40,207 nt of DNA, taken from contig JBGTBA010000061.1 of the NCBI GenBank assembly GCA_041749595.1, forward strand, positions 1 to 40,207, read 5' to 3'. Of this stretch, positions 1 through 7,403 are shown piece by piece (positions within the stretch are counted from its first letter, which is position 1; every line of letters starts with the position of its first letter). Below the pieces are notes generated by a model that was given only the letters and a program-made list of their open reading frames with translations, was not told the origin of the DNA and did no database searches. A program made the position numbers and the translations under genes. This stretch comes from Aurantibrevibacter sp041749595 (GTDB taxonomy: Bacteria; Bacteroidota; Bacteroidia; Flavobacteriales; Flavobacteriaceae).

Positions 1-573
1 CTTTTTTTTGAACGCATTTGACAAGGGTTTATACCATAAGTTACGAAAAACTTGTCATTTCACCAAGCAATTTTATCAATATTTTCATTACATAATATTG
101 ATAATCAATTGTTTGTATTGTATTTAAGGCTTAACTATATATAAGCCAGTTGGAAAAACCTGTCTACGAAATTTCAAAGAACGGGATCATAACCAATCGA
201 AAAATGTAAGATGTAGGACGCAAGATTAATGATTCCATATTGTCTGTTGTTTTTGTGTCGTCCACTACAATTGCAGCCAACTTCCATACAGTCGCAACAA
301 ATCCACTTTTATGTCCTCTATTTTTAATTTATAACCTAACATTACGGAATACCCCCTGATATCCATAGTTTTTGAACTGCTTTCTTTAGGTATGCCAAAG
401 ACTCCATAATCTAATCTAAGTCCCAGGATCGCCAAACTTCTGGAAAATCAAAAACACTACGGGCGCACCAAGCTAGTTTTTGTAAAACCAAAGTGAGAAA
501 TTGGGGTACAAAATGCCGTTAATACTATTGAAAATAACGGAGAACAAGCATAGAAATTGAATCTCGTGATTTT
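1..573. other. Intergenic region with no convincing gene
   Basis: No gene was recognised here. There is a perfect inverted repeat at 73-104 (11-base arms TTATCAATATT / AATATTGATAA, 10-base loop) and a weaker GGCTT/AAGCC hairpin near 128-147. A 60-codon open frame on the minus strand (265-447) has no clear start and matches no family I know. The region probably ends a neighbouring unit outside the window and leads into the arsenic operon. Confidence 0.4.
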
Positions 574-607
574 TTGGCCTTCTCGCAAAATAATTGTAAT
601 ATTGCGA
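574..607 (+). promoter_or_regulatory. Promoter with overlapping putative ArsR operator
   Basis: A TTG (574-576) lies 20 bases before TAATATTG (597-604), which matches the Bacteroidota -33/-7 pattern TTG-N17-23-TAnnTTTG at 7 of 8 positions in the -7 box. An inverted repeat, TCGCAA (583-588) and TTGCGA (602-607), overlaps the -7 box. The ATG of arsR follows 18 bases later. ArsR repressors usually bind dyads overlapping their own promoter and leave on binding As(III), so this is the likely operator. The assignment is by position and symmetry only. Confidence 0.45.
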
Positions 608-625
608 TTAAACGATGAATAAAAA

Positions 626-958
626 ATGGGATTAGCTAAAGTAGAACTATTTACAGAAGATCAGAACGCCATATCTACTTTTGCCAAAGCATTTGGGCAT
701 CCGGCCCGTGTGGCGATACTGCAACATTTGTTTAAACTGAATGCCTGTGCGTGCGGTGACTTGGTGAACGAAATTGGACTGGCGCAACCCACCATTTCGC
801 AGCATTTAAAAGAGCTTAAAAACTTGGGGTTGATAAAAGGAAATGTAGAGGGTGCTAGTGTCTGCTATTGCATAAACCCCGAAAAATGGGTACAAATGAA
901 AGCTGTTATGGCAACGTTTCTTAACCAAGATTTAAACGATAATGCGAATTGTTGCTAA
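626..958 (+). CDS. arsR: ArsR/SmtB-family arsenic-responsive repressor
   Basis: A 110-residue winged-helix repressor that should shut off the ars operon until As(III) or Sb(III) binds. The family core is clear: HPARVAILQ (residues 25-33), then ACACGDL with Cys41 and Cys43 at the start of the helix that carries the metal-sensing CxC in classical ArsR, then the recognition helix QPTISQHLKELKNLGLI (54-70) and the wing GNVEGASVCYCI. A second CxC (Cys80, Cys82) and a C-terminal Cys-Cys (109-110) give further thiols. It is the first gene of arsR - DUF6428 - arsC - acr3, which is a standard flavobacterial order. The upstream dyad suggests autoregulation. The family and role are secure; which cysteines bind arsenic is inference. 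Confidence 0.93.
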   Translation: MGLAKVELFTEDQNAISTFAKAFGHPARVAILQHLFKLNACACGDLVNEIGLAQPTISQHLKELKNLGLIKGNVEGASVCYCINPEKWVQMKAVMATFLNQDLNDNANCC

Positions 959-1005
959 AAAATTTATACTTAATTATACGATTCTTACGATAAAACAATA
1001 CGGCT

Positions 1006-1476
1006 ATGAAACTATCAGAAGTAAAACAGAGTTTAACCCAATTAGAGCGCATTTGTTTTAAACTTCCCAATGGTGTTTTGGTGCCCAACCTCTTCCATGT
1101 TACCGAAGTAGGTAAAATAACAAGGCATTTCATCGATTGTGGAGGAACGGTCCGGAACGGGGAAGTGGGTAATTTCCAACTTTGGAACGCCAACGATCAC
1201 GATCATAAACTGCATCCGGAAAAAATGTTAAAAATAGTTGAACTTTCAGAACGGATTATGAGCCTTGCCGATTTGGAAATTGAAGTGGAATACCAAGGAG
1301 AGACGATTCAAAAATTTGGATTGGAATTTGACGGCACCCACTTTCTGCTAACCAGTAAACAAACCGATTGTCTTGCCAAGGAAAAATGCGGGATTCCCTT
1401 AGAAAAACCAAGGATAAAACCATCAGAATTACAAAAAGCCGCTTCCACCTGTTCTCCAAATTCCGGTTGCTGTTAG
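1006..1476 (+). CDS. DUF6428-family protein of the ars operon
   Basis: This 156-residue cytosolic protein lies between arsR and arsC, and I recognise it as the DUF6428 type found in Bacteroidota ars operons. Its biochemical function is not known to me. Visible features are the N-terminal motif KLSEVKQSL, a conserved-looking FHVTEVG (residues 31-37), the stretch WNANDHDHKLHPEKML, and a cysteine-rich end with Cys122, Cys128 and a tail CSPNSGCC. There is no signal peptide or membrane segment. The terminal Cys-Cys pair mirrors that of the ArsR next door, which suggests trivalent arsenic binding, perhaps as a buffer or chaperone that hands As(III) to Acr3. It is probably translated from the arsR mRNA, with a 47-base gap. 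Confidence 0.75.
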   Translation: MKLSEVKQSLTQLERICFKLPNGVLVPNLFHVTEVGKITRHFIDCGGTVRNGEVGNFQLWNANDHDHKLHPEKMLKIVELSERIMSLADLEIEVEYQGETIQKFGLEFDGTHFLLTSKQTDCLAKEKCGIPLEKPRIKPSELQKAASTCSPNSGCC

Positions 1477-1511
1477 TATGTAGCCAATTATCAATATAAA
1501 CCTTATAAACC

Positions 1512-2126
1512 ATGTTATTTAAAGCAATAGAAAACACTATAATCAGTTTAGATACAAGCCGTATCTTGGAGGAACGCAAAACCGTGCTTCAACCTTTAAT
1601 TGATTATATACGGGATAAAGTTGCCCGTCAACAAGTTATAAGATTAAACTTTATATGTACCCACAATTCCCGAAGGAGTCATCTCTCCCAAGTATGGGCT
1701 CAGGCACTGGCGCATCATTTTAAAATTAAAAATGTCTTTTGTTATTCCGGCGGCACGGAAGCCACAGCGTTATTTCCCATGGCCGCAAAAACCTTGGAAC
1801 GTTCAGGTTTTAAAATCAGCACCCTTTCGGAAGGAACCAATTCTATATACAGCATTAAGTATACCGATAACGCACACCCCATTATCGGGTTTTCCAAAAC
1901 CTATGATGCCGATTTCAATCCGTCATCAAAATTTGCCGCCATCCTAACCTGCTCACAGGCAGATGAAGGTTGTCCGTTTATTGCCGGTGCGGAAAAACGT
2001 ATCCCTATCACTTACGAAGACCCAAAAGTTTTTGACAACGCTCCGCAACAAGAAGAAAAATATGAGCAACGCAGTCTACAGATCGCGACCGAAATGTGCT
2101 ATGTTTATTCAAAAGTGAAGTTTTGA
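1512..2126 (+). CDS. arsC: Arsenate reductase, low-molecular-weight phosphatase fold
   Basis: Reduces arsenate to arsenite for export. It has the phosphatase P-loop CTHNSRRS (C-x5-R-S), with the nucleophile Cys49. Cys147 and Cys154, in CSQADEGCP, have the same C-x6-C spacing as the redox pair of the thioredoxin-coupled ArsC of plasmid pI258. YEDP (Asp170) supplies the likely general acid. The 204-residue chain is about 70 residues longer than pI258 ArsC, with roughly 44 extra N-terminal residues before the P-loop strand, a form I associate with Bacteroidota ars operons. Its place directly before acr3 fits. Its reductant (thioredoxin or another thiol system) cannot be told from the sequence. 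A plain tyrosine phosphatase is less likely because of the extra cysteine pair. Confidence 0.88.
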   Translation: MLFKAIENTIISLDTSRILEERKTVLQPLIDYIRDKVARQQVIRLNFICTHNSRRSHLSQVWAQALAHHFKIKNVFCYSGGTEATALFPMAAKTLERSGFKISTLSEGTNSIYSIKYTDNAHPIIGFSKTYDADFNPSSKFAAILTCSQADEGCPFIAGAEKRIPITYEDPKVFDNAPQQEEKYEQRSLQIATEMCYVYSKVKF

Positions 2127-2213
2127 ATAAACTTAAATGGCAAAGACGAGTCAACAAGACCATTAGGTAAAAACTTCCCAAAACCCATCATTCAAAATCA
2201 ATAATTACAAAAT

Positions 2214-3263
2214 ATGCCCTCAACAAAAAAGAAACTAGGCTTTTCAGACCGTTACCTTACCTTCTGGATCTTTATTGCCATGGGCTTAGGGGTCGCGCTT
2301 GGCTATTTTGTTCCAACTTTCCCTAAAATAGTGGATTCCTTTAGCAGTGGCACCACCAATATCCCCATTGCAATAGGACTCATCTTAATGATGTACCCAC
2401 CATTGGCAAAAGTGAATTATGCTCTTTTGCCTAAAGTGTTCCAAAATGTGAAAATCCTCTCTATTTCCCTTGTACTTAACTGGATTATTGGCCCCATTTT
2501 AATGTTTGTTTTGGCCATTACCTTTCTACAGGATTATCCTGAATACATGGTTGGCCTTATCCTTATTGGTCTGGCACGTTGCATTGCCATGGTTTTGGTC
2601 TGGAACGATCTTGCGGAAGGCAGCAGCGAATATGGAGCAGGTTTGGTGGCCTTGAACAGTATCTTCCAAGTCTTTGCTTATAGTTTTTATGCCTGGTTGT
2701 TTATTACGGTACTTCCGCCATATTTTGGGTTACAAGGGGCTATCGTTGATATTTCTATAATCACCATTGCAGAAAGTGTAGCCATATATTTAGGAATCCC
2801 ATTTGTGCTGGGCATCCTAAGCCGATTAATTTTGGTAAGGGTAAAAGGGGAGGTTTGGTACAGCAAAAAATTTATCCCAACTGTTTCACCAATAACCTTA
2901 ATCGCCTTGTTGTTTACAATTGTTGTGATGTTTTCACTTAAGGGAGAGCTTATAGTTGAAATACCAATAGATGTATTGACTATTGCGGTTCCGTTACTAA
3001 TTTACTTTGCTATTATGTTCTCCATTGGTTTCTTTGTGAGTAAGGCGATGGGAAACACATACGATAAAACCATTGCCGTTGCTTTTACAGCAGCCGGCAA
3101 CAATTTTGAACTGGCTATCGCAGTGGCCATTGCTGTTTTTGGGATAAATTCGGGGCAAGCCTTTGCAGGGGTAATAGGTCCTTTGGTTGAAGTTCCCGCC
3201 TTGATCTTGTTGGTACGGGTTTCCTTTTGGCTGAAGAAAAGATATTATCGATCAGTGATTTGA
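2214..3263 (+). CDS. acr3: Acr3-family arsenite efflux permease
   Basis: Inner-membrane arsenite exporter of 349 residues with about ten hydrophobic segments, the usual size for Acr3. Diagnostic residues are present: Cys123 in GLARCIAMVLVWNDLA (the essential membrane-embedded cysteine of the family) and Glu299 in AAGNNFELAIAVAIAVFG. The loop SEYGAGLVALNSIFQV after segment four is also typical. It uses the proton-motive force to expel As(III) made by the reductase encoded just upstream. It ends the ars operon. An imperfect dyad at 373 bases into the next kilobase (CAACTA-A-TAGTTG, 3373-3385) follows it and may be a weak terminator or an operator. Confidence 0.95.
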   Translation: MPSTKKKLGFSDRYLTFWIFIAMGLGVALGYFVPTFPKIVDSFSSGTTNIPIAIGLILMMYPPLAKVNYALLPKVFQNVKILSISLVLNWIIGPILMFVLAITFLQDYPEYMVGLILIGLARCIAMVLVWNDLAEGSSEYGAGLVALNSIFQVFAYSFYAWLFITVLPPYFGLQGAIVDISIITIAESVAIYLGIPFVLGILSRLILVRVKGEVWYSKKFIPTVSPITLIALLFTIVVMFSLKGELIVEIPIDVLTIAVPLLIYFAIMFSIGFFVSKAMGNTYDKTIAVAFTAAGNNFELAIAVAIAVFGINSGQAFAGVIGPLVEVPALILLVRVSFWLKKRYYRSVI

Positions 3264-3448
3264 AATTCATATTTATTAAATTTACGGCCTGTGAAAGTAC
3301 GGATCCTTGCTTAAAGATTTTTGTTTCAATGAATTTTAAAAAATCGCTTGGGCAATCCGTCGTATATTGTAACAACTAATAGTTGCTGATTTTTAATTGA
3401 GTGATTAATTGTAGTAATGGGCAGAATATCCCCTTGATACCGACTTTT

Positions 3449-4387
3449 ATGAACGTTCTCCATTTAGACACCAATCATCCTATACTTCTTGAGGGTTTAA
3501 GTGCGCTGGGTTATACCAATGAGGAGGATTACACCTCCACTAAAAGCGAAATTGAATCTAAAATTCATCTATATGATGGCCTCATTATAAGAAGCCGCTT
3601 TTCGATTGATCACTCCTTTTTGGATAAGGCTACCAACCTTAAGTTCATTGCCCGTGTGGGTGCGGGGCTGGAAAATATTGATGTGGCTTATGCCAAGAAA
3701 AAAGGGGTGTTTTTGGCCGCCGCCCCTGAAGGCAACCGAAACGCCGTAGCAGAGCATACACTTGGCATGTTGCTTTCCCTTTTTAATAAATTGAACAAAG
3801 CCGACCAAGAGGTACGTCAGGGCAAATGGGACCGTGAAGGCAACCGGGGCATAGAATTGGATGGCAAAACCGTTGGGATCGTAGGTTATGGCAATATGGG
3901 CAAAGCCTTTGCCAAAAAATTACAAGGTTTTGATATAGAAGTTATATGCTACGATATTCTGGTCGGTGTGGGTGATGCCAATGCCCGTCAGGTGGGGATT
4001 TTAGAACTGCAACAAAAAACGGATGTGCTGAGCCTTCACGTACCGCAAACGGAATTGACACTTGGAATGATAAATACCGCATTTATCAATTCCTTTCAAA
4101 AGCCCATTTGGCTGTTCAACACTTCCAGAGGTAAATGCGTTGTCACATCAGATCTGGTGAGTGCATTAAAATCAGGTAAAATTCTCGGTGCAGGATTGGA
4201 TGTATTGGAATATGAAAAATCGTCCTTTGAAGATATGTTTACGGATAATACGCTTCCCGAGTCCTTTCAATACCTTATCCAAGCCGAAAACGTAATGCTC
4301 ACACCCCACATAGCCGGATGGACCATAGAAAGCAAGGAAAGACTTGCACAGGTTTTAGTGGATAAGGTAAGGGGCAGATTTTCTTAA
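3449..4387 (+). CDS. D-2-hydroxyacid dehydrogenase (phosphoglycerate dehydrogenase-like)
   Basis: A 312-residue NAD-dependent D-2-hydroxyacid dehydrogenase. The ATG at 3449 (MNVLHLDTNHP) is preferred over a GTG 48 bases upstream because the family begins with this first beta strand. The nucleotide-binding fingerprint is VGIVGYGNMGKAFA (residues 142-155). The catalytic triad positions are visible: Arg227 in NTSRGKCV, an acidic residue around Glu254-256, and His287 in TPHIAGWT. The length lacks the ACT-type regulatory domain of many SerA proteins. The substrate could be 3-phosphoglycerate or another 2-oxoacid; phosphoglycerate dehydrogenase is a guess by similarity. It follows acr3 but a gap of 185 bases suggests separate transcription, and no arsenic role is evident. 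Confidence 0.85.
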   Translation: MNVLHLDTNHPILLEGLSALGYTNEEDYTSTKSEIESKIHLYDGLIIRSRFSIDHSFLDKATNLKFIARVGAGLENIDVAYAKKKGVFLAAAPEGNRNAVAEHTLGMLLSLFNKLNKADQEVRQGKWDREGNRGIELDGKTVGIVGYGNMGKAFAKKLQGFDIEVICYDILVGVGDANARQVGILELQQKTDVLSLHVPQTELTLGMINTAFINSFQKPIWLFNTSRGKCVVTSDLVSALKSGKILGAGLDVLEYEKSSFEDMFTDNTLPESFQYLIQAENVMLTPHIAGWTIESKERLAQVLVDKVRGRFS

Positions 4388-4549
4388 TCCAAAATTTTAA
4401 TTTCGTTACAACGGAGGATCCCGACAATTGCCTCTCGAGATGTATTAAACCATACATTTCGGAAGGTTTCTGTTAAATGCTCAATTACAAAAAACAGGGC
4501 TTAATGAAAAACCCTTGACAAAGCATTTCTTTGATTGAAAAATAATTAT

Positions 4550-4557
4550 TACATTTA
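4550..4557 (+). promoter_or_regulatory. Candidate -7 promoter box of the TM2 gene
   Basis: TACATTTA matches TAnnTTTG at 7 of 8 positions and lies 29 bases before the ATG at 4587. A TTG at 4531-4533 is 16 bases upstream, slightly closer than usual for the -33 element. Confidence 0.3.
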
Positions 4558-4586
4558 TAAATAGTATTAACCAACATAAAACCACC

Positions 4587-5021
4587 ATGCCAGAAGAAAA
4601 CAAAGATTTAGGCGATAAGGCCAAAGATGCCTTTGATGATGCCAAAGAAAGCACTAAGGAGTTTGCCGAAGATGCAAAGGAAACAGCCAAAGACTTCGGA
4701 AACGAGGCCAAAAAGACAGCCAATGAATTTACCGAGGGCTTAAAAGGAGCCGGTGGGGAGAATAAAAAGATTTTGGCCGGTATTCTAGGAATTTTGTTTG
4801 GTGCGTTGGGAGTTCATAAATTTATTTTGGGCTACCAAAAAGAAGGTATAATATTATTGGCCATTACCCTTATTGGTTGGGCTACCAGTTGTATCGTTAT
4901 AGGTTTGTTTTTTGTTTGGATTCCAGGATTGGTAGGTTTCATAGAAGGAATCATATATATTACAAAATCGGACGAAGATTTTTACAATACATATCAGGTA
5001 GGTAAAAAACCTTGGTTCTAA
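4587..5021 (+). CDS. TM2-domain membrane protein with charged helical N-terminus
   Basis: 144 residues. Residues 1-55 form a highly charged, alanine-rich segment built of repeats such as KAKDAFDDAKEST and EDAKETAKDFG, with an 11-residue-like periodicity that recalls late-embryogenesis and apolipoprotein-type amphipathic helices. Residues 61-125 are a TM2 domain: ILGILFGALGVHKFILGYQ, then a second hydrophobic hairpin ending in IPGLVGFIEGIIYI. TM2 proteins are small two-helix membrane proteins of unclear function. The amphipathic half may lie along the membrane surface or act in envelope stress. It is followed by a clear hairpin terminator. Confidence 0.8.
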   Translation: MPEENKDLGDKAKDAFDDAKESTKEFAEDAKETAKDFGNEAKKTANEFTEGLKGAGGENKKILAGILGILFGALGVHKFILGYQKEGIILLAITLIGWATSCIVIGLFFVWIPGLVGFIEGIIYITKSDEDFYNTYQVGKKPWF

Positions 5022-5030
5022 TAGTTTAAA

Positions 5031-5060
5031 AAGCCAAATTCCGTTTTTGGGATTTGGCTT
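5031..5060 (+). terminator. Terminator hairpin after the TM2 gene
   Basis: AAGCCAAATTCC and GGGATTTGGCTT pair over about 12 bases with one G-T wobble or mismatch, around a short T-rich loop (GTTTTT). It begins 9 bases after the stop codon. The stem is preceded by A residues and followed by a weak T-containing tail, so it may work in both directions between the converging units. Confidence 0.6.
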
Positions 5061-5128
5061 CTGTATTAAATTTAAAGTATGATATTGCAATATTTATTTT
5101 ATAATCTAAACCCCAATTATGAACTATT

Positions 5129-5245
5129 ATGGGGGCATTCAAAACACAAATTTTCAACAACTCCCAAAACACACTTGTATCCTTGGCAAAGGTACTGTCC
5201 CATACTGCCCGTATTGCCATATTACAATATATGGCTAAGTTCTAA
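5129..5245 (+). pseudogene. Truncated second arsR (N-terminal fragment only)
   Basis: Translation from ATG 5129 gives 38 residues ending at a TAA: it includes IFNNSQNTLVSLAKVLSH, then TARIAILQYMAKF. This aligns with the start of the intact ArsR at 626 (ELFTEDQNAISTFAKAFGHPARVAILQHLFKL), sharing the AK-x3-H-x-AR-x-AILQ core. The usual HPAR is HTAR here, and the reading stops just where the metal-binding cysteines and the DNA-reading helix should begin. No continuation was found downstream in the same frame. It is therefore a decayed or truncated paralogue, most likely left from rearrangement of an arsenic island. Confidence 0.7.
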
Positions 5246-5333
5246 TTAACACAGAATTTTTTTTTCGTTATCATTATCCATGTGTTTTTCTAGCAAATTA
5301 TACCATTTACAAGATGACATGCCCGGATCAATT

Positions 5334-6461
5334 TTACTGATCAAACGTAAAATCCGGCAACCGGATAATTGCGCCACCTTGTTTAGCCGATTCATGCGCG
5401 AGAATCCCCACACAAGTAATATTGGCCGATTGTTTTGCATTGGGATAAGGTGATTTCTTTGCCGTCAAAGCATTCACAAACTCATGTACCAAATGCGGAT
5501 GCGAACCGCCATGTCCTGCGCCTTGGATAAAAGAGAGATGTTCATGCTCATCATCATATACGCCTTTGGTGGTAAAATGTTGTATTTCTTTGGGTAATAG
5601 CTTAGCGAAATCCGGACTTTCCACCTCTTCGGGAATCTCATTTTCCGGCTTTTTTGCCGTATGCACTACCAACGGATGCCCTTCAATCAATGCCCATTCT
5701 ACCGACTTTTTGGAACCATACACTTCAAAACTCTCGCGATATTGACGGGCTACGTCAAAAAGGGAACGATATACCTGGGCACTTAAATCTGAGTTTCGGA
5801 ATTTAATATGGGTTGTTTCTACAGCATAAGGCGAATTGTATTGCCCTATGAGTTCTTCCCGAATAGTTCCTGAACCAAAACAGGACACATATTCCGCCTC
5901 ACCTCTTGTAAGCCCCAAAACAGGGCCCACGCAATGCGTAGCGTAGTGCATGGGTGGCAAACCGGGCCAATAGTTGGGCCAACCGTCCATATCCTGTTGA
6001 TGGCTTGCTTTTAAAAATTGTATTTTACCCAATTCCCCCTTTTCGTACAATTCCTTCATAAACAAAAATTCCCGGGCATAGACCACGGTTTCCATCATCA
6101 TATAGGTAAGTCCGGTTTTTTGGGTTAACCGAACAATTTCTTCACATTCCGCTACTGTAGTGGCCATAGGTACGGTACAAGCTACATGCTTTCCCGCCTT
6201 TAAGGCTTTTATAGATTGAATACCATGATCCGGAATGGGCGTATTTATATGAACGGCATCTATTTCCGGATCCTTTAATAATTCGTCATAGGAAGTGTAC
6301 CGCTTGGCAATTCCAAAGGTATCCCCCAGTTCATTTAATTTTTCTTTATTCCGTTGGGATATCGCCACTAAATTAGCATTGGGGTGTTTTTGGTAGATGG
6401 GAATAAACTCCGCCCCAAATCCAAGACCCACTATCGCAATATTAATTTTCTTATCACTCAT
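5334..6461 (-). CDS. Gfo/Idh/MocA-family NAD(P)-dependent oxidoreductase
   Basis: A 375-residue cytosolic oxidoreductase, probably acting on a sugar or a sugar-derived keto compound. The N-terminal Rossmann fold shows IAIVGLGFGAEF (residues 8-19). The strand usually carrying the EKP motif reads KHVACTVPMA (91-100), so the canonical lysine is Val97. The C-terminal alpha/beta half includes MHYATHCVGPVLGL and a histidine-rich loop, GAGHGGSHPHLVHEF. It ends the minus-strand operon behind the epimerase-like gene (11-base gap). Such pairs with a TIM-barrel isomerase and ThuA proteins occur in operons that oxidise and modify glycosides. The exact substrate is unknown. A xylose or inositol dehydrogenase role is possible but not supported specifically. 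Confidence 0.85.
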   Translation of the reverse strand: MSDKKINIAIVGLGFGAEFIPIYQKHPNANLVAISQRNKEKLNELGDTFGIAKRYTSYDELLKDPEIDAVHINTPIPDHGIQSIKALKAGKHVACTVPMATTVAECEEIVRLTQKTGLTYMMMETVVYAREFLFMKELYEKGELGKIQFLKASHQQDMDGWPNYWPGLPPMHYATHCVGPVLGLTRGEAEYVSCFGSGTIREELIGQYNSPYAVETTHIKFRNSDLSAQVYRSLFDVARQYRESFEVYGSKKSVEWALIEGHPLVVHTAKKPENEIPEEVESPDFAKLLPKEIQHFTTKGVYDDEHEHLSFIQGAGHGGSHPHLVHEFVNALTAKKSPYPNAKQSANITCVGILAHESAKQGGAIIRLPDFTFDQ

Positions 6462-6472
6462 GTTCGTACGCT

Positions 6473-7333
6473 TTATGTATTAAATGTTTGTTTTAAAAAT
6501 TGAAGTCCATCCGAGGCAAATTCATCCTGACTGGCAGCCATATTTTTCCAAATACAGACTGCTGCCGCCAATTCTTTAATTTCAGGGGTAAAGCTCTCTA
6601 TAACAATAGCGCCTTTGTAATTTATCTCGTCCAGGCCAACTTTAAAATCGTTCCAAGGTGTAAGTCCGGTACCGGGAACACCTCTATGGTTTTCGGAAAC
6701 CTGCACATGAAGTAATTTATCCCCTACCATTTTTATGGATTTCTTAATGCTTTTTTCCTCAATGGTCATATGAAAACCATCCAAAAGCACCTTAGCCTCT
6801 TTTTGATTGATGTCCGTTACCAAACGCATCACATCCTCTGCGGTATTTACCAAATCCGATTCAAAACGGTTCAAGGGTTCCAGAGCAATATCCAGTCCAT
6901 AATTTGCGGCCATTTTACAAACGGAAGTCAAATTCATTACCGCCCTGTCCCACTCTATTTTTTTCTGCTCCGGTGAAACTAAGCGTGCTTTTCCTACTGC
7001 AGAATACATGGGTCCGGCCAAAAACTTTCCATCAAGTAGGATACAGAGTTGAAAGCATTTTTCAACATAATCAAAACAGTTTTGATGCACCGCAACATCG
7101 TCATGGGTAAAATCCTTGGTTGGACCAAAAGCACCACAGACAATTACGCCGAGCTGATGTTCCTCCAACGCCTTTTTAACCACATTTCCATCAATCAATG
7201 TCGGGTCTTCTACCGGAATTTCAACCAAATCATATCCCATGGCCTTTATTTTGGGAAACAAGGAAACCGATTGGGTGGTAAAAGGAGATTCCCAAAGCCA
7301 TGTGCTTACGCCAAACTTTAAAGTACTTTTCAT
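6473..7333 (-). CDS. Sugar phosphate isomerase/epimerase-like TIM-barrel protein
   Basis: 286 residues, close in length to D-tagatose/D-psicose 3-epimerases. Their metal ligands (Glu152, Asp185, His211, Glu246 in the Pseudomonas cichorii enzyme) align here as Glu152 in LEPLNRFE, Asp185 in LLDGFHM, and Glu246 in VIESFTP. The third ligand is replaced by Gln211 in HVQVSENHRGVPGTG. His188 and Arg217 of the active site remain. The enzyme may still bind a metal, with His209 or Gln211 helping, or may catalyse a different reaction. It lies between the ThuA lipoprotein and the Gfo/Idh/MocA gene in one operon, so a joint role in handling an oxidised or rare sugar is likely. Confidence 0.82.
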   Translation of the reverse strand: MKSTLKFGVSTWLWESPFTTQSVSLFPKIKAMGYDLVEIPVEDPTLIDGNVVKKALEEHQLGVIVCGAFGPTKDFTHDDVAVHQNCFDYVEKCFQLCILLDGKFLAGPMYSAVGKARLVSPEQKKIEWDRAVMNLTSVCKMAANYGLDIALEPLNRFESDLVNTAEDVMRLVTDINQKEAKVLLDGFHMTIEEKSIKKSIKMVGDKLLHVQVSENHRGVPGTGLTPWNDFKVGLDEINYKGAIVIESFTPEIKELAAAVCIWKNMAASQDEFASDGLQFLKQTFNT

Positions 7334-7403
7334 TTTTATAGATGCTATTTTGTAAAAGGATCCCTATTTTTTTTGTAAATACTAGAAACCGGTAACCAAA
7401 AAA

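Noticed and set aside
265..447. Minus-strand 60-codon open frame ending in LLRLYGSWLQL
   Set aside because: No start codon fits, no family is recognised, and the length is within chance for AT-rich DNA.
921..1193. Minus-strand open frame across the arsR-DUF6428 junction
   Set aside because: It overlaps two well-supported genes and has no family features; a shadow frame.
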